Of a stretch of 11,867 bases of DNA, positions 6,332 through 11,867 are shown in pieces (position 1 is the stretch's first letter; each line of letters opens with the position of its first letter). The position numbers and the translations under genes are program-made. Source of the stretch: Candidatus Nitrosopumilus sp. (lineage in GTDB: Archaea; Thermoproteota; Nitrososphaeria; Nitrososphaerales; Nitrosopumilaceae); NCBI GenBank assembly GCA_029880665.1, contig JAOUNZ010000016.1:1-11867 (forward strand), read 5' to 3'. Below the pieces are notes generated by a model. It worked only from the letters and a program-made list of their open reading frames with translations, did not search any database and was not told the DNA's origin.

Positions 6332-7525
6332 ATGAGTCTGGCACCACAAGAATTAGAAAACACAGCAAGCAAATATGCTTCTGAAGCCATAAAATGTGAT
6401 TCGCAAGGTGCTCGTGGTATGGCAATTACCCACTACCAAAATGCCATAGATACTCTGGTCAAACTGTTGCAACTTTATCCAAACAGCAAACTAAACCAAA
6501 TTTACAAAGACAGATGCAACTCTTATCATAATAGAATTAGTGCGCTACAGCAAGCACATGGTGTAGAACCTGCAGTTGATCCAAAGGCAACTGAATCTGA
6601 ACAAAAGGCATCTGTTCAAAGACAAGAAAATGAAAATGACTTTGAAGAATTAATCATGAAAGAAAAACCAGATGTTACTTGGGACCAAGTAATTGGACTG
6701 GATGAGGCTAAAAGTGCATTGCGCGAGTCTATTGTTTATCCTACAAAGAGACCTGATTTGTTTCCTTTGGGATGGCCAAAGGGAATGCTGCTTTATGGTC
6801 CTCCGGGCACTGGTAAAACAATGCTTGCAGCTGCAACTGCAAACGAGATGGATGGTTATTTCATTAATGTCGATGCATCATCAATGATGAGTAAATGGCT
6901 AGGTGAGGCAGAAAAGAACGTCTCAAAACTATTTGCAATGGCAAGACAACATGCAGAAAAAGAAGGCAAACCTGTGATTTTGTTTGTAGATGAAGTTGAC
7001 TCTTTGCTTGGCTCTAGAAACAGCGAAGTAGGCGGAGAAGTCAGAACTAAAAACCAGTTCCTAACTGAAATGGATGGTGTAAACGGTAAAGGCAAACAAC
7101 TGATGTTGTATGTGATTGGTGCAACAAACAAACCTTGGAGTCTTGATTGGCCCTTCCTCAGGAGATTCCAAAAAAGAATCTATGTGTCTCTTCCAACACA
7201 AGCCGCAAGAGAAAACTTGTTTAAGCAATACACTGCACCACTTAGCAAAAATTACAACGTCAATAATACTGAGCTTGCAAAATTGTTTGACGGTTATAGT
7301 GCAAGTGATATCAAGGATGTTTGTCAAGCAGCACAGATCAAAACAGTTCATGAAATTTTCAATGATCCCAATTATCATGAACCCGTTGAAGGCGAGACGC
7401 CTAGACAGCCAAGGGAACTAACCACAGCTGACTTCAAAGATATTATGGCAAGACGAAAACCCAGTGTCTCACTTGAAATGGTTCGTGCATATCACAAGTG
7501 GAGTGAAGAGTTCCAAGCACTTTAA
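6332..7525 (+). CDS. cdvC: CdvC, Vps4-like AAA ATPase of the archaeal ESCRT/Cdv division machinery
   Basis: A 397-aa cytoplasmic ATPase that disassembles or remodels ESCRT-III (CdvB) filaments during division. Residues about 5-75 form an MIT-type three-helix domain (ASKYASEAIKCDSQGARGMA, HYQNAIDTLVKLLQLYP, and a third helix to ALQQAHG), used to bind ESCRT-III tails. A charged linker (80-110) leads to the AAA module: WDQVIGLDEAKSAL; Walker A GPPGTGKT (156-163); pore loop SKWLGEAEK with W189; Walker B ILFVDEVD (216-223, Glu221); sensor 1 GATNKPW (Asn266); and arginine fingers in FLRRF (277-278). The Vps4-type C-terminal helix is present at the end (KPSVSLEMVRAYHKWSEEF). All catalytic residues are intact and the length is normal. 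It is third in an operon with the CdvB-like and unknown helical genes, with AGGT overlapping the previous stop as a weak ribosome site. A poly-T stretch follows. Confidence 0.95.
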   Translation: MSLAPQELENTASKYASEAIKCDSQGARGMAITHYQNAIDTLVKLLQLYPNSKLNQIYKDRCNSYHNRISALQQAHGVEPAVDPKATESEQKASVQRQENENDFEELIMKEKPDVTWDQVIGLDEAKSALRESIVYPTKRPDLFPLGWPKGMLLYGPPGTGKTMLAAATANEMDGYFINVDASSMMSKWLGEAEKNVSKLFAMARQHAEKEGKPVILFVDEVDSLLGSRNSEVGGEVRTKNQFLTEMDGVNGKGKQLMLYVIGATNKPWSLDWPFLRRFQKRIYVSLPTQAARENLFKQYTAPLSKNYNVNNTELAKLFDGYSASDIKDVCQAAQIKTVHEIFNDPNYHEPVEGETPRQPRELTTADFKDIMARRKPSVSLEMVRAYHKWSEEFQAL

Positions 7526-7554
7526 ACGTAAATAATGGACTGCACTGCGATCAA

Positions 7555-7566
7555 TTTTTTATTTTT
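7555..7566 (+). terminator. Poly-T terminator after cdvC
   Basis: TTTTTTATTTTT lies 30 bp after the cdvC stop and before the carA promoter. Archaeal intrinsic termination needs only a U-tract, so this is a good candidate for ending the cdv operon transcript. Confidence 0.55.
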
Positions 7567-7581
7567 ACTTCTCACATAAAA

Positions 7582-7589
7582 CTTAAATT
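7582..7589 (+). promoter_or_regulatory. TATA-like box of carA
   Basis: CTTAAATT, centred about 28 bp upstream of the codon at 7614, is a typical archaeal TATA position for a leaderless mRNA beginning near 7612-7614. This geometry helps locate the carA start even though the codon there is GTC. Confidence 0.5.
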
Positions 7590-7613
7590 CACTTTCTAGC
7601 GGACTTATCGAGG

Positions 7614-8777
7614 GTCACAATTACTACAAAGAAATCAATCCACGCAAAAAAGTTTGGAAAACTGATTTTTGATGATGGAACTGTTCTTGATGGCGAAGGG
7701 TTTGGGTATTCCACGACTGTTTTTGGTGAAATTGTCTTCAATACAGGGATGGTAGGATACACCGAAGCCCTGACAGATCCTTCATACCGAGGCCAAATAC
7801 TTACGTTGACATACCCATTAGTTGGAAACTATGGTGTTCCTGACTCTTCAATTGTAGACAATGACGGAATCCCGAAATTCTTTGAATCAGACAAAATCCA
7901 AGTTAGGGGTTTGGTAGTTCATGAATTATCTCTTACTGCAAGCCACTGGAATCTTGTCATGACTCTCGATGAATGGCTGTATAGTGAGAAGATTCCTGGG
8001 ATTTCTGGAATTGATACTCGTGAATTGACAAAGAAGATTAGGACTGGTGGTGTCATGATGGCTGCATTGGTCGTTTCTGATTCTCAAATCGATGTTGAGG
8101 TGATACAAAAACAACTTGTAACTGCAACAAAATATGAATCTGAACAATTCATGGATGATGTTTCAACAAAACAAGAAAAAGTCTATGGTGATGAAAGTCG
8201 GTCTGTTGTCGTAGTTGACACTGGTGCAAAAAATGCAATCATCAGGAATATTCGTGAGATTGGTTACAAAGTAATTCGCCTACCGTGGAACACTACATAT
8301 GAAAAGATAATGTCCTATAATCCAAAAGGAGTTGTACTTAGCAGTGGCCCTGGCGATCCTCAAAAATGTCCTGACACAATTTGTACTGCAAAAAAATTAA
8401 TTGAAAATAATGTTCCTACATTGGGAATTTGTTTGGGTGCGCAAATTATTGGAATTGCAGGAAACACTGATACTTACAAACTAAAATATGGACATCGTGG
8501 ACAAAACAAACCGTGTGTCAATTTAGAGAACAATCAAGTTTATGTCACTAGTCAGAATCATGGATATGGAATTACTCCCGAGTCTCTTGCAAAGTCTGAA
8601 TTTAATTTATGGTTTACAAATGTAGACGACAAAACAGTTGAAGGAATAAAGCACAAAAAACAAAAGTGTATTGCAGTACAGTTTCATCCTGAAGCTGCGC
8701 CTGGTCCTTATGACTGTAAGTTTGTCTTTGAAGAATTACAACACCTTATGGAGGAAGGAACATCTGCCAAAGAATGA
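7614..8777 (+). CDS. carA: Carbamoyl-phosphate synthase small (glutaminase) subunit; start codon non-canonical
   Basis: CarA hydrolyses glutamine and channels ammonia to CarB for carbamoyl phosphate, the precursor of arginine and pyrimidines. The N-terminal CarA domain begins upstream of the first ATG (7749): FGKLIFDDGTVLDGEGFG and GEIVFNTGMVGYTEALTDPSY are conserved, so the ATG at 7749 is internal. Counting from 7614 gives about 387 residues, close to the E. coli length of 382. The class I glutaminase domain has the nucleophile Cys273 in GICLGAQ, KLKYGHRGQN, TSQNHG, and the His358/Glu360 pair in QFHPEAAPGP. An Ala replaces the His often seen after CLG (CLGHQ). Between the in-frame TAA at 7584 and 7749 there is no ATG, GTG or TTG. 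GTC 7614, one base from GTG and placed by the promoter, or ATT 7620 are candidates. The stop TGA overlaps carB by 14 bases. Confidence 0.9.
   Translation, partial: VTITTKKSIHAKKFGKLIFDDGTVLDGEGFGYSTTVFGEIVFNTGMVGYTEALTDPSYRGQILTLTYPLVGNYGVPDSSIVDNDGIPKFFESDKIQVRGLVVHELSLTASHWNLVMTLDEWLYSEKIPGISGIDTRELTKKIRTGGVMMAALVVSDSQIDVEVIQKQLVTATKYESEQFMDDVSTKQEKVYGDESRSVVVVDTGAKNAIIRNIREIGYKVIRLPWNTTYEKIMSYNPKGVVLSSGPGDPQKCPDTICTAKKLIENNVPTLGICLGAQIIGIAGNTDTYKLKYGHRGQNKPCVNLENNQVYVTSQNHGYGITPESLAKSEFNLWFTNVDDKTVEGIKHKKQKCIAVQFHPEAAPGPYDCKFVFEELQHLMEEGTSAKE
8750..8754 (+). promoter_or_regulatory. Shine-Dalgarno of carB
   Basis: A perfect GGAGG inside the end of carA lies 9 bases before CTG 8764. Such a strong site marks 8764 as the initiation codon even though it is CTG, and it is unlike the leaderless genes elsewhere in the window. 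Confidence 0.7.
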
Positions 8778-11700
8778 ATCGTTAAAGAAAGTTCTTGTAC
8801 TTGGAAGTGGGGCAATAAAAATCGGAGAAGCCGGCGAGAGTCGCTAAAAACGACCGTCAATTTGACTACTCCGGAAGCCAATGCCTCAAAGCCATACGAG
8901 AAGATGGGCTGAAGAGTGTTTTAATCAATCCAAACATTGCAACAATCCAGACAGATACTAGATTTGCAGATCAAGTGTATCTTCTTCCTGTAAACAAAGA
9001 GTACGTTGAGTCTATTATCGAAAAAGAAAGACCAGATGGAATAATGCTGGCATATGGTGGCCAAACCGCTCTTAACTGCGGGGTTGATCTAGAGAAATCT
9101 GGCATACTTCAAAAGTATGATGTAAAAGTACTTGGAACACAAATCAAAGGAATTAAAAAAACTGAAGATCGTCAACTTTTCAAGGACTCTATGTCTGAGT
9201 GTGGTGTCCCTGTTCTAAGAAGCAAGACTGTCACAAACTTTGATGATGCAAAAAAGGCAGCAGATGAACTAACATATCCTGTGATAGTTCGTGTCGCATA
9301 TACTCTTGGTGGACGAGGAGGTGGGGTTGCATATAATGAAATTGAGCTACATGAAATTGTTGAACGAGGTTTTAAGGCAAGTATTGTTGGTCAGGTTTTA
9401 ATTGAAGAATACATTGGACACTGGAAACAAATTGAATATGAGGTAATGCAAGACTACGATGGAAATAACATAATTGTCTGTAACATGGAAAATGTTCTTT
9501 CTATGAAAGCTCACACTGGTGATAATATTGTAGTTGCTCCCTCTCAGACAATTGATAACCATGAATATCATATGCTGCGTTCTGCTGCACTCCGCGCTAC
9601 AAAATATGTTGGGATTGTTGGAGAATGCAATATCCAATATGCACTTGAACCCTGTTCTGACAGATATGTTGCAATTGAAATAAATCCAAGACTTTCACGC
9701 TCTTCTGCACTTGCAAGTAAGGCCACTGGATATCCACTTGCATACATGTCTGCAAAAATAGGACTAGGTTACAATTTATCTGAACTAGTGAACAGAATTA
9801 CCAAAAATACCACAGCTTGTTTTGAACCCTCACTTGATTATATTGTATGCAAACACCCTAGATGGGATTTTGAAAAATTTGAACTCGTAAACAGAAAACT
9901 CGGACCTACAATGAAATCCGTTGGTGAAGTTATGGCAGTTGGAAGAACCTTTGAAGAATCATTTCAAAAAGCAATTCGAATGTTGGATATTGGAAATGAT
10001 GGTCTAGTTCTCAATCGTGGAAACGGAAAAACATATTCTGAAGAAGAAATCGAATACAATCTATCTCATCACGATGATCATGTCATGTATCACGTTGCAA
10101 TCGCACTGAAAATGGGTATCTCTGTTGAGCGAATCTACACACTTTCAACAATTGATCCTTGGTTTATTGAAAAAATAAAAAATATTGTGGATATGGAGTC
10201 AAAACTAAAAAAATCCGATCTTGACGCATCTCTTCTCTGGGAGGCAAAAAAAATGGGTTTCTCAGACAAGCAAATTGCTCGAGCTAAAGAAAAAACCCCT
10301 GACGACATACGTTCATTACGCAAGAAATATCACGTTTTACCCTCCATAAAACAAATCGATACTCTAGCAGCCGAGTGGCCTGCAGTGACAAACTATCTGT
10401 ATCTCACATATGGAGGTCACTCCAATGATGTTGTAATCCCTCATGATGAAAAAGGGATTGTTGTATTGGGTGCGGGTCCTTACAGGATTGGAAGCAGCGT
10501 TGAATTTGACTGGGGAACTGTCAACATGGTGTGGGGCTTGCAAGAAAATGGCGAGAAGAGTGTATCTGTTGTAAACTGTAATCCTGAAACAGTGTCAACT
10601 GATTATGATATATGTACTAGATTGTACTTTGAAGAACTAACTGAAGAAAGGATTTTGGATATAAACGAATTTGAACACCCAAGAGGAATCATCACTTGTG
10701 TTGGTGGACAAACTGCAAATAATCTGACCCTCGGACTTGCAGAACATGGGATCAATATATTGGGGACCACTGCACATGATGTTGACAGGGCAGAGAACCG
10801 CTCAAAGTTTAGTGCAGAACTTGACAAACTGCACATACAACAACCCCGATGGCAAGCATTTGTGAATATCAATGAAGCAAAAAGTTTTGCACAAGATGTT
10901 GGATTTCCAGTAATTGTTAGACCTTCATACGTTTTGTCCGGTGCTGCAATGAAAGTTGTTTGGTCCCAAGAACAACTAAAACAATATGTTCAGGAGGCAA
11001 CTGACGTATCTCCTGATCATCCTGTAGTGATTTCAAAGTTCATGCTAAATTCACTTGAAGTAGACGTTGATGGAATTAGCAATGGAAAGGAAGTAGTAAT
11101 TGGTGCAATAGTCGAACACATTGACAGTGCAGGTGTTCATTCTGGTGATGCAATGATGTGCATTCCACCTTGGCGTCTAAGTAATAAGATTATTGAAATC
11201 ATTAACGATTACACAAAAAAGATTGCATTGACATTTAATGTCAAAGGTCCATTTAATTTACAATTCCTGATTCATGATGATCGGGTTTATGTGATTGAGC
11301 TAAACATCAGAGCATCACGTTCAATGCCATTTGTATCGAAGCTAGTCAAAACAAACCTGATCTCACTTGCTGCGAAGGCAATCTTGGATAAACCATTACC
11401 TAAAATCCCTGAAAACAAATGGCACAGAATACCAAATTATGGAATCAAGGTACCACAGTTTTCCTTTATGCAATTACAAGGGGCAGATATTGCACTGGGA
11501 GTTGAAATGCAGTCAACTGGCGAAGCTGCATGTTTTGGAAACAGCTTTTATGATGCATTATCAAAAGGTCTGATGTCTGTTGGATACACTCTTCCCAAAT
11601 CTGGTACCGCACTTGTAACCGTAGGCGGTGCTCAAAATAAGGAAAAACTGATATCTACCATTGCAAAACTCAAACAGCTTGGATTTAAAATTCTTGGAAC

Positions 11701-11867
11701 TGAGCATACCGCTGAATTCTTTAAAGAAAAAATCGGCGAAGTACAAATAGTTCACAAAATCTCAGAACCTAAAAGAAAACCAAACATTGCAGATCTTCTA
11801 TATGAGCGAAAGATTGACTTTATCATAAACATTCCAAGTACATCAACTCTGGAAAAATATGTTGGGA
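8764..11867 (+). CDS. carB: Carbamoyl-phosphate synthase large subunit, frameshifted near the start and cut by right edge
   Basis: CarB makes carbamoyl phosphate from bicarbonate, ammonia and two ATP, using two ATP-grasp halves. From CTG 8764 the frame reads (M)PKNESLKKVLVLGSGAIKIGEAGE for 25 codons. It is then broken by 22 extra bases (8839-8860) that give a TAA at 8845-8847. From 8861 the +1 frame resumes exactly at FDYSGSQCLKAIREDG and stays open to the edge. Skipping the insert, landmarks are YTLGGRGGG (172-180), a second half opening with GAGPYRIGSSVEFDWG (from 562), GPFNLQF and IELNIRASRS of ATP-grasp 2, and an MGS-like regulatory domain from about 940, short by about 45 residues. All are well conserved. 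An in-frame ATG at 8710 and TTGs at 8722/8728 lie inside carA, but homology and the GGAGG favour 8764. It could be a recent pseudogene, a sequence error or a recoded gene. Confidence 0.9.
8839..8860 (+). other. 22-bp insertion disrupting carB
   Basis: These 22 bases interrupt the conserved GEAGE|FDYSG stretch; removing them restores the family sequence exactly. Because of base identity at the ends, removing 8838-8859 or 8837-8858 also restores GEF. The insert is about 45% G+C, above its surroundings. It contains GTCG (8840-8843) and CGAC (8851-8854) able to pair around a CTAAAAA loop, and it spans an 11-bp palindrome, GTCAATTTGAC (8856-8866). In the upstream frame it reads Ser-Arg-stop. In the downstream frame it is fully open. 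Confidence 0.85.

Noticed and set aside
6856..7378. Minus-strand open frames inside cdvC
   Set aside because: They lie opposite the highly conserved AAA domain, have no promoter or ribosome site, and resemble no protein family.
7749..7751. ATG 7749 as the carA start
   Set aside because: It would remove about 45 conserved residues of the CarA N-terminal domain that are encoded in frame upstream.
8836..8863. Ribosomal bypass (hopping) over the 22 bases
   Set aside because: Hopping needs matching take-off and landing codons. The codon before the insert is GAG and the triplet at its end is CAA, so they do not match.
8820..8880. Archaeal intron with a bulge-helix-bulge in carB
   Set aside because: I tested the three splice positions that restore GEF. 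Only one allows a four-pair central helix, and that uses two G-U wobbles. None gives an adjoining outer helix, and the inner helix is at most two pairs. 22 bases would also be unusually short.

Overview
The window looks like chromosomal DNA from an ammonia-oxidising thaumarchaeon of the Nitrosopumilus/Nitrosarchaeum type. The DNA is AT-rich and gene-dense. Several genes have a TATA-like box about 26-30 bp before the start codon, as expected for leaderless archaeal mRNAs. One protein ends in a PEFG-type sorting signal, which is typical of Thaumarchaeota. There is a CdvC (Vps4-like) ATPase. I see no rRNA, tRNA, CRISPR array, insertion sequence or phage gene.

Layout. 1-720 (minus) is the N-terminal 240 codons of citrate synthase, which runs off the left edge. 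A 118-bp divergent promoter region separates it from a 63-aa protein of unknown function (839-1030, plus). Next is a DHH/DHHA1 phosphoesterase (RecJ/GAN-like) with a lysine-rich histone-H1-like N-terminal tail (1078-2199, plus). It converges, with a 4-bp overlap, on four minus-strand genes. In transcription order these are a TrmB-type regulator (5115-3955), a RidA/YjgF-family protein (3934-3473), a secreted two-domain PEFG-anchored protein (3396-2578) and a PPOX-fold flavin/F420 protein (2564-2196). Divergent from the TrmB gene is a tight plus-strand operon: a short ESCRT-III/CdvB-like protein (5275-5826), an unrecognised helical protein (5837-6322) and CdvC (6332-7525). A poly-T terminator and a new promoter then lead into carA (7614-8777) and carB (8764 to the right edge), the subunits of carbamoyl-phosphate synthetase.

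The genes work as separate modules. carAB feeds arginine and pyrimidine synthesis. Citrate synthase belongs to central carbon metabolism. The three-gene cdv operon is the most interesting system. As I recall, thaumarchaeal cdvA, cdvB and cdvC are usually described as scattered. Here cdvC is co-transcribed with an ESCRT-III-like gene whose C-terminus has MIM1-like spacing, plus a small partner of unknown function. A sensor-like TrmB regulator is transcribed divergently from the same 159-bp gap.

The oddest feature is in carAB. carB is interrupted after codon 25 by 22 extra bases that bring in a stop and shift the frame, although the remaining ~1000 codons are open and conserved. In addition, neither carA nor carB has an ATG, GTG or TTG where the promoter, the Shine-Dalgarno sequence and the homology place the start. 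This could be sequence error, very recent inactivation, or recoding. The sequence alone cannot decide.
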